Source of the DNA: Eukaryota sp. TZLM1-RC | Taxonomy: Eukaryota > Metamonada: BaSk clade | Assembly (NCBI GenBank): GCA_040285825.1 | Contig: JAUPSS010000005.1 | Coordinates: 682,001 to 746,000 of the forward strand | DNA length: 64,000 nt | Reading direction: 5' to 3' | Shown: in pieces, positions 44,901 through 55,014 of the stretch | Numbering within the stretch: position 1 is the first letter of the stretch | Layout: the number at the start of each line of letters is the position of its first letter | Made by a program: the position numbers and the translations under genes | The notes under the pieces: generated by a model | What the model was told of the DNA's origin: nothing | What the model saw: the letters and a program-made list of their open reading frames with translations, nothing else | Database searches by the model: none

Positions 44901-45780
44901 ATTAAAATGAATGGGTCTTTCAAAATTGAGATTGGACTATATTGTATTTATATATACTTGTTATTATTAATAATATACTTCAAAATGCGTTTTTTTTCAT
45001 TGGATTCTGGTAATATTGACCAAAAAGCCAGCAGTTAAAAGGTTTGTGGGGAGCGTTTTACTTTCACAATGCTTGTTCCACCAGACATCGTGGTATATCA
45101 CGTGTTTTAACTGGATCTAGACAAAGTATATTACATCGTCAAAAATAGTTCCTGTTTTGCATTGATGTTTTACTACAGATAATGGGGATCAATTATGATA
45201 TGAAATTAGTTACTAATGATTACTGATATGTTGATCAATTCAGTGATTGGTTAAAATTCGAACAATTTACTTCCTCAACCTAAACAAATAGATTATCTGG
45301 ATGAAAAATAAGAATTTCTTGAAAAATTTCTCCCAAAATAGCCAAATTTAAGGCTTGCGTGTACACTATACTTTGTGAGTATTCCAATATGCTTATGGAT
45401 TGATAATTGGGTAGAGGATAAAAAAGTGCTTTTAGAACTATTGAACAGTTGTTAACTGGTTTGCTAAAATTGATAATTTATTGATTATGATTGATTGCTT
45501 TGATTTGTCGATCTCAACGTTGCATCAATGTTTGGTTATTCACGAGCTGTGTCAATTACTAAACATAAAAGTTATAGTGAATGTAAGCATAAAGTTATAA
45601 GTATGAATTGTAAAGCAAAGCCAAAAAACAGTGTTTATTCTAATGGAAAACAAGGGGATAGAACAAAAATACTCGAGTGGAGTGTCCAAAGGGAAGCATA
45701 ATTTACAAACTCTCGCAAAAATGTATACATTTGCTAGTTGAAATACTTTATGACAAAAGTTCACCAGTTTGAAAAGCGCA
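44901..45780. other. Intergenic downstream of the 777-residue gene
   Basis: AT-rich, without a supported gene. The minus-strand frame at 45552-45809 is hydrophobic but overlaps the end of the neighbouring gene in another frame. The segment nearest 45780 is presumably that gene's 3' UTR. Confidence 0.4.
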
Positions 45781-48114
45781 TTACCTGCTATTCGAAAGAA
45801 TATGTACACGAACTAATTTGAGGTTCCTCTTCTCACCGCAATCCTCTGTCAACAAGAAATGCGTTGCTTCTGCATTTGAAACTTCATCAAACACCAGGAC
45901 GGTAGGGAACAATTCAGTGCTACTGATAGCATGATCGGCAGCTTTGACAGAGGATGCAGTAACTCTGATGTCTGAAGAATGTGGGGTTTGATGGAAAATA
46001 GTGGGTGAAGGGTGCAACCAATCTGGTGGTAAAAGACGCAAAAGGATTTTGGGTTCTGTAACGAAGAAAAACTTCTCAAGACTTGATATGTAATAATCAG
46101 CTTTAAAATCAGCCAAAGAGATTATCTCAATAGAACCAATCAAAGATTCAGAAAAAAATTCTTCAGGAATTTCACCAATTTTGATAATATTGAAAAACAA
46201 ATGTACTGGATTGAATTTGAAAAACAACATATGGGCAGAAATAATCTTTTCCAAACAGTCACAAACCACTTGGGACAAACCAAATCGCTGCTGAAGTTGT
46301 TCTATATCATAATTAGGCGACAGAGAGTCATCATAACAATCAGGTCCAGAAAATCTTTCTGAACAAGATTGAGCATTAAAAGTCCACTTTTTCAAACACT
46401 CCTTCAACTGACGAAAAAAACAGAGTAAAAAGTCCAAATCCTCTGGTGTGAGTGAAACTTTCTTAAAGTAAAAGCGAACAATGCCGACATAAAGGCAACA
46501 AGATAGCAAGGGAACCGCATCTGAATCAATGACCAACTGAGGAGTTGTTGGGGAAAGTAAATCAAAAATGGTGGGGAAAACAGACTTCTGAAAGCTCAGA
46601 GGGCCGTCAAAGACACAGATTTCATCAAACAAATGAAGTAATAAGTTTTGAAGACGTACTGATGTTAAGGAAAATGTACAAGAATCTACGGTCCGAAAAT
46701 GTGGTTCAAGATCAAAAGACCTCTTTAATCGTTTGTAAAAAACACTAAAAGATCGTGAATCCTCTAGAGAAAGAGCTTTATGGCTGTTTAATATACCAAT
46801 CATTGCATTGAGACCCTCCGCAAAATCCTTCGCAGCTGCTCTTTCAGGCCTTGTTGGTGCAAGATCACTGAGTTTGAAGGGAGGACACGTATCGAAATCA
46901 ACAGAATTTCGGAAACGAGATAACACTTTGGGGCGTAGTTGAGAATATTTTGCAGCAAATTGCTGAGTGAAATCAAAAAATTTTGGGGAACAAAATCTTC
47001 TAAAAAACATTAGATAAGAGGGTACATCATTGACGCAAAATTCGAGTTGATCACTGTTCGTGCTAAAATCAGTTGATAAAAGAACGTCATTAAATGAAAT
47101 CTCGGCCTTACATTCAAATGCTCCATACATTGAAAGAAATTTACAACAAGCCAAACAAATAGAACGCGAATCCAAAGTTTGGCGAATTCTTGGGTGAATG
47201 TGAACGACAGGAATTGGAAAACACAAGCAATAATGACACATTGACTTGGAAGAATGAAAGTTGTAGCGAGAACCTGCGAAAAGAAAAGATGAGTAGAATG
47301 ATTTTTCCATATACTTGGTATTGGTTGTGTAAAACTCAGAAAGCGACGATAAAAGAACAAAAAAAGTGCAATTTTCGAGAAAAATCGGCTCTTTTTCTGT
47401 CATTGAAATGGAATCACGATCAAAAAAGTCTAAAACGCACTGGTTAACCTGCCTTGTGAACAACTGACGGTCACATGAGGAAATCACTGTTCGAAGCTTA
47501 GGAAATCGAACCAAACAGTGCTCTTGAAACTGCCGTAGAAGAAAACCTTCATCGGGAAAAACAAGGTCTACAACTACTTTGCAAAACATGCCAATAAACA
47601 AGTAGTAATTATACATTCTTATAGATCTCCATGAATTGACAAGCTTCTTGGCAAAGGAGGGAGCTTGGGACCTCTCTATCTGTTCTTGGAACTCTTCATT
47701 ACGCTTTTTGGACCGTTTGCGCACTTGAGCACGACACACAGCAACCTTCTTAAGTTGATAGCAATCACTGATAAAAGAATGTAAACAGTGCTTTTCAAAG
47801 AGGGTTCGTTCCGAGTGATTTGTGCAGGGGGAAAGATCTGTGTCCTCTTTCAACAAGAATGAAGGAAGCCTACAAAAAAGGAAGAATGGAAGTAGAGGAA
47901 ATGATTGTGGATGAGAGAGAAAAGGTAGGATGATTTCATGATAGTAAAGTGCAATCTCTGGACGGGATGTTTCATAAGTGATGTCAGGCTTATTAAATTG
48001 AGACAAGAGGTTTGAAACGGAAAGGGGATCACTCTCCTTCACTTGACAGTGACATGAAAATATGACATCAAGATGTTGATAATCAAAAACAGAACGGGAA
48101 GGAGTGTTTCCCAT
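45781..48114 (-). CDS. Unrecognised 777-residue protein, possible N-myristoylated partner of the NTPase
   Basis: One uninterrupted frame from the ATG at 48114. I recognise no family. The N-terminus MGNTPSRS fits the N-myristoylation rule (Gly2, small residue at 6, basic at 7), suggesting membrane attachment. It is rich in Phe, Cys and Leu, with a predicted mostly helical fold. A cysteine cluster in the middle (CHYCLCF, then CLACCKF, about residues 295-330) could bind zinc. There is a basic patch RKRSKKRNEEFQ near 137-148. No signal peptide or convincing transmembrane helix is seen. The gene diverges from the NTPase-nuclease gene with about 170 bp between starts. Its final TAA overlaps AG|GTAATG, which resembles a splice donor, so the C-terminus could extend. 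No transposon motifs are present. Confidence 0.75.
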   Translation of the reverse strand: MGNTPSRSVFDYQHLDVIFSCHCQVKESDPLSVSNLLSQFNKPDITYETSRPEIALYYHEIILPFLSHPQSFPLLPFFLFCRLPSFLLKEDTDLSPCTNHSERTLFEKHCLHSFISDCYQLKKVAVCRAQVRKRSKKRNEEFQEQIERSQAPSFAKKLVNSWRSIRMYNYYLFIGMFCKVVVDLVFPDEGFLLRQFQEHCLVRFPKLRTVISSCDRQLFTRQVNQCVLDFFDRDSISMTEKEPIFLENCTFFVLLSSLSEFYTTNTKYMEKSFYSSFLFAGSRYNFHSSKSMCHYCLCFPIPVVHIHPRIRQTLDSRSICLACCKFLSMYGAFECKAEISFNDVLLSTDFSTNSDQLEFCVNDVPSYLMFFRRFCSPKFFDFTQQFAAKYSQLRPKVLSRFRNSVDFDTCPPFKLSDLAPTRPERAAAKDFAEGLNAMIGILNSHKALSLEDSRSFSVFYKRLKRSFDLEPHFRTVDSCTFSLTSVRLQNLLLHLFDEICVFDGPLSFQKSVFPTIFDLLSPTTPQLVIDSDAVPLLSCCLYVGIVRFYFKKVSLTPEDLDFLLCFFRQLKECLKKWTFNAQSCSERFSGPDCYDDSLSPNYDIEQLQQRFGLSQVVCDCLEKIISAHMLFFKFNPVHLFFNIIKIGEIPEEFFSESLIGSIEIISLADFKADYYISSLEKFFFVTEPKILLRLLPPDWLHPSPTIFHQTPHSSDIRVTASSVKAADHAISSTELFPTVLVFDEVSNAEATHFLLTEDCGEKRNLKLVRVHILSNSR

Positions 48115-48282
48115 TGTGTGAGAGCAAAATTAGGGTTAGAAATCCGACCAGTCGGACATTCTCCGACCCAATGGCCAACAGGAACGACCTCAGTTGAGAT
48201 TTCAAACACTGTTCAAAAGTTTACAAAAAAAAGTATCCAATCATCTTCTTCAGATGACTTTATCATCAGTTCTTTCTTTTTC
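48115..48282. promoter_or_regulatory. Bidirectional promoter between two divergent genes
   Basis: The short space holds a telobox-like TTAGGGTTAG (48130-48139), an inverted repeat TCCGACCAGTCGGA with 6-bp arms (48143-48156), a third TCCGACC (48162-48168), and a CCAATGG box overlapping its end. Close packing between two divergent starts suggests shared control, perhaps by a dimeric factor on the inverted repeat. The upstream NTPase frame is open across this segment, so it could also be coding. Confidence 0.5.
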
Positions 48283-50433
48283 ATGTCTTGCAAAAACATC
48301 CCTAATCCCTACCGTGGGATTTTTGAACACAAAATGGTCAATCGTGACAGTACCATTCTCTCCTTTGCCCGCAATCTGTGTCAACAACTTTGTTCCTTAC
48401 CTCATTGGGCCACCTCAAGAACCAAGCAGAATCCTTTCATGAATACCATTATCGGAACTAAAGGAAGTGGTAAGACAACGTTTGGATGTTGCTTTCTACA
48501 AACACTACTCGAATCCCCCCAACTCGTCTCTGAATTGCGTGAATCGTTAAAAGCTTGCAGTATCAATCCCTGTTTTGTGGACCTTTTGTTGTACCTTTAT
48601 CTTTCCGGAAGATGGTTGGGAGTAGAACTTCCAACTTATGACGAAATGCAGTGTTCAGCTGAAGACTATTTCCTTGACTATGTGGTAGAGTTTTTTGGTA
48701 TCAAAAGAGAAGGTCATGAATCACAAAATCGTCAGTTTATCCCTAGTTTACGTGCTCTACTTTCATGTGTTGAAACCAAAGACGTCAATCATGAACTCTG
48801 TTGTTTCAAATCTGATAGTGATGCTCTTGATTTTTATAAGGAATATGCAGAAATCGCCTCAACATCACTTCCTTTTCTTTTCTTCTGCGATGAAGTGTCT
48901 TCTTCCAAATTGGACTCTGAGCCTCAGTCCAAATCTGATGAAAATAATGAAGAGGGCTTGGACATGATTCGTGATTTCTTTCCCGTTTTCAAGCAAATCG
49001 TTAGGGAATCTGTTGCCCTTGTCTACACTGCTGGACTGTATCGACGTTATATCGAAAACCGGCTGGTGAACTCAAAGTTTGACGTGGTTTCATATAGACT
49101 TCCCGCTATTGTTGATCTCAATCATTTAAAACAATTTTTGGATAATGATAATAAACTCAAACAACTTGGATTTGACGAGTTTGAGGCTTTAAATTGTCTC
49201 ATTCGTTGTGCTGGTAATCCACGTCTAATTGTCAATGTTATTAATAACTACAAAAAAACGTCAACTTGGAAACTTAGTGTCTCTTCGTCAGCAATTAATT
49301 CAGGCCCAATTTTTCAAGCTTTGGCCATTGCTGCTGTGCCATTGCTGCTCAGTTGTTCTGATGATGGTAGTAAAGCGGATGTTTTGAGTTTACCATCTGG
49401 GTTCAAATCTTTGGACATTCTAGAGCTTGAGTCCAACTTGATGTTGAGTCCTTTGGTTACATCACCTCCAACTCACCTACGACAAGATGATCACAAATTT
49501 GAGGCTACAAGATATCATTGCATTTTGAATACATTTAATTTTGGGGACACGATGTTACAAAACAGCTGTCTGACTGGTAATATCTGTAGGAATTTTCAAA
49601 AGTTAATTGGGGATCAGCTTACATTATTTGTTAATCGTCGTTCTGCTCAAAACTATTCTGCTTTTGTGGGAAATAATGCTGAAGATTTGGTGATTTACTT
49701 GCTATTAATGCGTAACAATCTGGTTCGAAATTACCTTCAATTGTCCAATGATAAATATGAATGTCGTGGGCTACCGTTGGTCTACTTGTTTGGTCCTTCT
49801 CACACTGAAACTCTTCCTGATGATGCTACTTGGATTAACCGCAACTATTCCATAGAACTTTACCCCTTATTGAATTTTCAACAGTTGCAGTCTGCTGTGA
49901 AACCCAACTCCCGTAACCAGCAACCAACTTTCAACATTGATGCTCATCGTGGACATGTTTGTAAAAATGTTGAGAAAGCACAGGGTCCTGATATTGTTTT
50001 AATTCCAATGAATGGAAATGTTCTCATTGGAGTGGATTGTAAAGTTAGAATGAAAGAAATTGACGAGTTTGCTGTTGAAGAGTTTGCAAAACAATTCGTA
50101 CAAAGTTTAGCATGTCACCCACCTGTACCTGTGTTGTTTTCAATCAGATCTGTCAATAGTGCTACTGAAGTTTATCAGATTAAGCAACAGTTAACTGACT
50201 CTGTTTATGAAAAGGCATTTCAAAATTTAAAACAAAAGGATTCTGATGCTTTCCTCGATAATTCGTTCCAAGAATTGCTACAAAGAGTAGAAATAGAAAC
50301 TGGTGTTCGTCCGATTCATGAACTCTTTGGAAACCAATTCTTTGGTCCAATATTGGGAGCAGTTCTTAAAACTTACTATAAGTTAAAACCAGATGAACCA
50401 CAAGCAACTAATGCTAAATGTTCGTTATTGTAG
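48283..50433 (+). CDS. P-loop NTPase fused to PD-(D/E)XK-like nuclease, C-terminal CaaX box (CR-effector-like)
   Basis: The start is placed at 48283 (MSCKNIPNPYRG) because the earlier in-frame ATG at 48073 lies inside the opposite gene; from 48283 the protein has 716 residues. Walker A is IIGTKGSGKTTFG (near residue 58) and Walker B FLFFCDEVSS (near 203). A sensor-like VALVYTAGLYRR and RCAGNPRLIVNV fit an AAA/STAND-type ATPase. Near the C-terminus NAEDLVIYLL, GPDIVLIPMNG and IGVDCKVRMKE match E...PD...DxK of restriction-endonuclease-like nucleases. This NTPase plus nuclease layout is that of Crinkler/RHS-type (CR) effectors, though no LFLAK-type header is present. The last residues KCSLL form a CaaX motif of the geranylgeranyl type. 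Roles as secreted effector, domesticated transposon protein or intracellular conflict factor are all possible. Confidence 0.72.
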   Translation: MSCKNIPNPYRGIFEHKMVNRDSTILSFARNLCQQLCSLPHWATSRTKQNPFMNTIIGTKGSGKTTFGCCFLQTLLESPQLVSELRESLKACSINPCFVDLLLYLYLSGRWLGVELPTYDEMQCSAEDYFLDYVVEFFGIKREGHESQNRQFIPSLRALLSCVETKDVNHELCCFKSDSDALDFYKEYAEIASTSLPFLFFCDEVSSSKLDSEPQSKSDENNEEGLDMIRDFFPVFKQIVRESVALVYTAGLYRRYIENRLVNSKFDVVSYRLPAIVDLNHLKQFLDNDNKLKQLGFDEFEALNCLIRCAGNPRLIVNVINNYKKTSTWKLSVSSSAINSGPIFQALAIAAVPLLLSCSDDGSKADVLSLPSGFKSLDILELESNLMLSPLVTSPPTHLRQDDHKFEATRYHCILNTFNFGDTMLQNSCLTGNICRNFQKLIGDQLTLFVNRRSAQNYSAFVGNNAEDLVIYLLLMRNNLVRNYLQLSNDKYECRGLPLVYLFGPSHTETLPDDATWINRNYSIELYPLLNFQQLQSAVKPNSRNQQPTFNIDAHRGHVCKNVEKAQGPDIVLIPMNGNVLIGVDCKVRMKEIDEFAVEEFAKQFVQSLACHPPVPVLFSIRSVNSATEVYQIKQQLTDSVYEKAFQNLKQKDSDAFLDNSFQELLQRVEIETGVRPIHELFGNQFFGPILGAVLKTYYKLKPDEPQATNAKCSLL

Positions 50434-50508
50434 TCAAATGAGCAGTATTCAAATGCAATTATCTTTTATTTTAAAATAATCTTATTTTATTCAAACGAAA
50501 TTGTTAAA

Positions 50509-50712
50509 CTAAAAATCAATTTCCTCAAAATCCACATCTACTATTGAAAACTTACCTAGAGCTTTTTCTCCATAAAATCTTCCTAGTGATAACAACGAGC
50601 CAAGAACCAAGGTTTTACATTCCTTTAAGAATAGAAAAAACAATTCTGTTTTATCAAAAGGTTCGGTCAAATATTTTTCCAGTTCTTCTTTTGACAATAA
50701 ATGAAAAATCAT
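50509..50712 (-). pseudogene. Non-LTR retrotransposon RLE tail
   Basis: Ends VDVDFEEIDF, parallel to DACLEDIEF at 4970. Upstream, SFIVKRRTGKIFDRTF near 50660-50710, in another frame, matches the segment that precedes this tail in sister copies. Confidence 0.6.
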
Positions 50713-50732
50713 CCAAAAAAGATAACGCAGTT

Positions 50733-50985
50733 TTACCCAAGAAAAAGCAAAAGGAATCTCGATGGAATCTCAGTACAGAAACTACCGTCATTGGATGATA
50801 CCACAAGATTGAGGAGAATATGGTTCTTCTTAGGTTGAGGCAGAACATTGGCGTTGAAATTGTTACAATGCTTAAGAATATTGGCACAAGAAGCACAAAC
50901 TGAATGATTGTTGTTACAGATTAAAGATGGTTGACCATTAGTCGAAAGCTTCTCTGCAAATAGGACAGTTAATTGGTGTTGAACA
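50733..50985 (-). pseudogene. RING-type zinc-finger fragment joined to an RLE tail
   Basis: In two frames the strand reads INCPICREAF and, after a shift or stop near 50940, LICNNNHSVCASCANILKHC. Together these give the CPIC...C.N.H..C..C order of a RING finger. The following reading merges near 50760 into the non-LTR tail. It is unrelated in detail to the two RING genes at the left. Confidence 0.5.
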
Positions 50986-51149
50986 ATGAGAAATGACAAA
51001 AATGAATTACATATTGCTGTATGTTAAGAAAGAAATTTGATGCCTGTGGGCTAGAGTCAGACATATGAACAGAGATAGATTAGAGTAGAGTTTGGAAAAA
51101 CAATTAAAATCCAATTCTAATTCCAAAAAGTCTCAAAATACAGGTTTTA

Positions 51150-51910
51150 TTATTAATACATGGATTGGTTCAATCTGGCCACCCCAGCAAAATCGATAGT
51201 CTACATGAATTATCCAAAAACGATTTTTACTGGCTCAATATGAGGAAGTACCGTATAGACCATGTTAAAAGATGCCCAACTTGTCAAAAACCGGCACCAG
51301 TCAAAATTTTGTTTTTCAAGAAAAACACCTTCCACAGGTACCCTTTGGGCAGATTGTCCATTTGCTAGACTAAATATTGATACAATTGGACCTGTGAATA
51401 CTGATAGTGAAGGTAATAAATACTTGTTAATATTTGTAGATTCATTTAGTGGTTATTCAATTCTAATCACTCAAAAGAAGCTCAATGCCTTAGAGATTGC
51501 AGACGCATCAATTTGAACCGTTTGCGCAATTTTTGACATACCTATGTTAATTCATAGTGATAATGGTCTTGAGTTCGCCAATGAAACTTTCAAGATTGTG
51601 TGTAACAGATTAGCAATTTAGACGAATAACTCAATACCCCACTATTCTGAAAGTAATGGACTTGTAGAACGTAAACATAGACACTTTTAACAATGCTTGA
51701 TCAAATTATTAATACATTTCCATGATTATACAAATTGGTCTACTTATGTATCCATATCCCAACTATTGATAAATCTCTTAAAAGCAGAAAAACAGGTTTA
51801 ACACCATACAAACTTATTTTCGGATCTTCGATTAGTCCAAGATCGGACCCTGCAAATATATTAGGAAATTTATCAAAATTCTTTTCACTATAAAGTTGAT
51901 TGATTTTGAA
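51150..51910 (+). pseudogene. Ty3/gypsy integrase remnant
   Basis: Shifted frames give GHPSKIDSLHELSKNDFYW with CPTCQK (finger), ARLNIDTIGPVNTDSEGNKY (first Asp), PMLIHSDNGLEFANE (second) and SESNGLVERKHRH (Glu). Several stops are present. It is closest in pattern to the older chromovirus at 31.5 kb. No LTR was found beside it. Confidence 0.8.
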
Positions 51911-52554
51911 AAGGAAAAGAAGCAGTGTTGTCGCCATTAGGCTTTGATAGTATGACTATAAAAATAAATTAACTTTATGTAACCCTTCATTCCAACCTTT
52001 GGCAACACATGCACTTTTGATGGAAAAGTAAGAAAAAGTTTACAGTTAAACAAATGACTTGGAGTAATTTTTGATCCACATTAACAAGTCAAATTATCAG
52101 GCACATTAGCAGGCCAAATTAAACAACGAAGGCGCATTGTAGAACAAAAATCGGTATCATCAAAAGGAAGACCATATATTTGAGGAATCTCAGTAATTAA
52201 ACACAAAGAGGAACTGTTTCATACATCTAACAAAAAATTTACGAAAATGGAATTATTGATTTGGTCGAGCCAAAAACAAGTCAAAAACAAAATATTTCTC
52301 TCCACCAAGGAAAGGAACCAGACAGACAATAGACGATTTAGAAAAATAAATTTCCTCAAAACTAGATGATGAAAATGCATGACTTTGAATTAGTTCAGGA
52401 TTGGCATAAATCAAAGATACACAACAATTAGTTCTCAGGTAGTTAAACGCATTAGTTAAGTCCTTGGTAGTCATAAGGTTTTTATCTTTTTTGAGGTTAT
52501 AGTGTTGCAACCTGCAAAAAATAACGATCACTGCATTGATTTGTTGGGAACATT
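51911..52554. other. Intergenic, no supported gene
   Basis: A 92-codon minus-strand frame (52253-52531) has no recognisable domain. Nothing else stands out. Confidence 0.35.
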
Positions 52555-52790
52555 GATTGAGAGAAATAGATGAGAGATGTATTGCTGAAACAACGAAACA
52601 GACAGTTGAAAATGTTTCTGCTGATCTGAACCAGATGAAAATTGTCCTGCATGTTGATAAGTTATGTTTAGGTCCAAGAATTAATTACATAATGCGTTAA
52701 ATTCCTCAAATTTCGACTATTCAGTACGTCAAACAGTTGTTGACTAAAAGGATTCGATTTTGTGGTTCAGCACTGAACATCAGTAATTTT
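52555..52790 (+). pseudogene. Possible non-LTR RT fragment (thumb region)
   Basis: Reads TVENVSADLNQMKIVLHVDK, then LCLGPRINYIMR and, after a stop, QISTIQYVKQLLTKRIRFC. This resembles the region after YADD where R2-like RTs have KC...G...N.L.R. The match is weak. Confidence 0.35.
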
Positions 52791-52924
52791 GATGAAATCC
52801 CCCTTCTTGCGTCTAGATCGTAGATTTGACTTTCTCATTTGGATGGAAGGAATTTTATGTTCGTCATTGAAATCAATTATTGAAAATCTTTTTTATACCT
52901 CCAATTTTATTCATTTAATAAGGA

Positions 52925-53290
52925 ATATAAAACATGAGATACTCAACTGAAACTCCACATCCTCAAAATCTGCCTCCCCTAATTCGAAACAATTGATTGT
53001 TAAATATTTTCCAACAGAAGAGAGTGAATTAGAAATTAGTTTTACCATACCCTTGAAAATAGAAATTGCAATCCTGTTCTGTTAGTCAACACGATTAAAG
53101 ACTCTTCCAGTTTTTTCCTTTACAACTACAGCAAATTCTCAAGAAAAGCCATAGCAGCCTTACCTAGAGATGTGCAAGCAATGAAAAAACCAAGGGACAT
53201 CAATTATATTGAGCATGAGGAATTTTCATCAACTGAAGAAATGGCTTTGATTTTCTTATTGAAAATCTATCAGCAGTTCTGTAATTTCTT
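52925..53290 (-). pseudogene. Non-LTR retrotransposon RLE tail
   Basis: The minus strand gives GRVFNRVD, NRIAISIFKGMVKLISNS and ELGEADFEDVEF, matching the C-terminal part of the copy at 4970 (TFRLNRIVFCIFKSIPTM ... CLEDIEF). Confidence 0.6.
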
Positions 53291-54022
53291 ATGTGGTGTC
53301 ATTCATGGGTTTGTTTCAAGTATTTTATAACAACTTCAGGTATCATATTGCGAATTTCAATTGGCAACAGTAACAGTAACAAGAAAACAACACTAAGAAC
53401 TGCATTAGAATATCTACAATTGAGAAATATTGTTTCATTATTACCGACACGAACTTGTTCTTCAAAAATAGTTGCTTTCAAAGTCGTAAAAGATCTATTT
53501 CTGTAATATCTAAACCACTATTCGTCAATAAAAAAGCTTTATTATGAGGTTTGGATCATGAAAAAACCTAGTGTGGCCCCACTCAAAGGTTCATGTTTTG
53601 GTGATTGTTGTTTTTATTCTTGATTTAAGAATAATACTTTTTGAACAGGCAACAATAGTAACTGAAAACAAACGATTAAAAATAGTTAGTGGAAAAAATT
53701 AATTAAAACAGCATAAAGTAGCCAATTGTGATTATTCATCAATAGAATTCAGTTTGTTGCAACAGTTATTGATGTGAATGTGAGCAAAATTCATACTGAT
53801 CGACTAGAGTTTCTGTACAGCACTGCAGTTGTTGTGCTCAATATTTGAACAAACAAAAGAAGGACAAACCCAGTGAAATTTCGCCATCAATCGGTTGATG
53901 CGCTGATACGTTATACATTTCCATCATACAAATAACATTTTGAGAAATGAAGCTCAAGAAAGCTGTATTTTTTTTGAAAAGAACTTTTACCATATTTAAA
54001 ATAATAAACAATTTTCTACAAA
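53291..54022. other. Intergenic, 3' side of the secreted-protein gene
   Basis: AT-rich sequence without a recognisable gene or repeat. The right edge is presumably the 3' UTR of the minus-strand gene at 54023. Confidence 0.4.
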
Positions 54023-54991
54023 TTACACCGTGCCATAATTTCTTGCCCTAAATCGCCAAGGAGGAGGTTCATTTGGATCTACATAATAACTGCCCCTGAC
54101 TATGATCCAAATTATAAAGATAATGATGCAAGCCTCAATAACCCTCCCAAAAAATCTTTTAACGGATTCAAGAAATGACCTTTCCAGCACACTGGATGAG
54201 TAACAGACAGGCAGAGCGTTTTCGGTAGCTTTTCCAACAGTAAGTGTAGAATAGTGGGCAAACATTTCAGGCGAAACAACTTCAAGACCTTCAAAAGACG
54301 TTGCATCACCAGAAGATGTCCAAATGGGTAGTATGTTGATTGCATGGCTTCGGTTCATTTTCACAATAATTGAGACGTTAGCTCGGCTCTTGTCTGTCGT
54401 AAGTTGAAAGGTTGAATTAGAGAAAGTTGAATGATATTTGTTAGAAATGATCTTGATCTGTTTAAATCCACTTGAACGAAATAATGTATTTGAAGCAGTT
54501 TTAGAGGTCCAATCATGGCGGTAATTCGATGAGCCATGCTCGAAAAAACTTTCGTTCGGGACATTGAACGAGCTGATGATGCCCAATTTGATCTGCTTGG
54601 CAAAATCATTGTCAAGAGGGGACAATAAAACTTGCTCAAGATCTCCATTTTCTGAAAATCGAGCAAAGTAGAGATGATTTAAGCTAGTGGACAACGATTT
54701 TCCACAAGACGAACTATCTGTAATAACATTAAGGGATGATGCATCAACAGAAAAAGTGTATTGTGAAACACTTGTGGATGTTGAAGTCTCTTTATGAATA
54801 CACTTCATTGTTAATGATCCATTCAAATGAATCAAGTGATAAGCATCAGCTGCGACAACTTTAGAGTGTGTAACAATGCTTGTGTTGGTGTCAAACATTA
54901 CCTCATCTCCGATGTCATAGAATAGTGCTACATGACCCAAAGTTACTGTCAAAAGAATTGAAAGAATGAAGCATGTGTTAATACCACACAT
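54023..54991 (-). CDS. Secreted or type I membrane protein, weakly vitellogenin-N-like
   Basis: 322 residues. Residues 1-19 form a signal peptide (FILSILLTVTLG core). About residues 109-140 (LYFARFSENGDLEQVLLSPL, then QIKLGIISSF) resemble the segment of vitellogenin/MTP N-terminal domains where a loop ending in G is followed by N-K-G-I-LS. There are several NxS/NxT glycosylation sites. A single transmembrane helix near 283-298 (ACIIIFIIWIIV) is followed by a short, Pro- and Arg-rich cytoplasmic tail. The protein is thus probably anchored at the cell surface or in the secretory path. If the resemblance is right it is much shorter than lipid-transfer proteins of that family and lacks their later domains. 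Confidence 0.6.
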   Translation of the reverse strand: MCGINTCFILSILLTVTLGHVALFYDIGDEVMFDTNTSIVTHSKVVAADAYHLIHLNGSLTMKCIHKETSTSTSVSQYTFSVDASSLNVITDSSSCGKSLSTSLNHLYFARFSENGDLEQVLLSPLDNDFAKQIKLGIISSFNVPNESFFEHGSSNYRHDWTSKTASNTLFRSSGFKQIKIISNKYHSTFSNSTFQLTTDKSRANVSIIVKMNRSHAINILPIWTSSGDATSFEGLEVVSPEMFAHYSTLTVGKATENALPVCYSSSVLERSFLESVKRFFGRVIEACIIIFIIWIIVRGSYYVDPNEPPPWRFRARNYGTV

Positions 54992-55014
54992 TAAAATTTT
55001 AATACATCTTTTTT

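Noticed and set aside
45552-45809. 85-codon hydrophobic minus-strand frame
   Set aside because: Overlaps the end of the 777-residue gene in another frame and has a composition expected of AT-rich DNA.
48073-48282. In-frame extension of the NTPase to an ATG at 48073
   Set aside because: It would overlap the start of the opposite gene and encode a low-complexity leader across what looks like a promoter; the ATG at 48283 is followed by conserved-looking sequence. Not excluded without transcripts.
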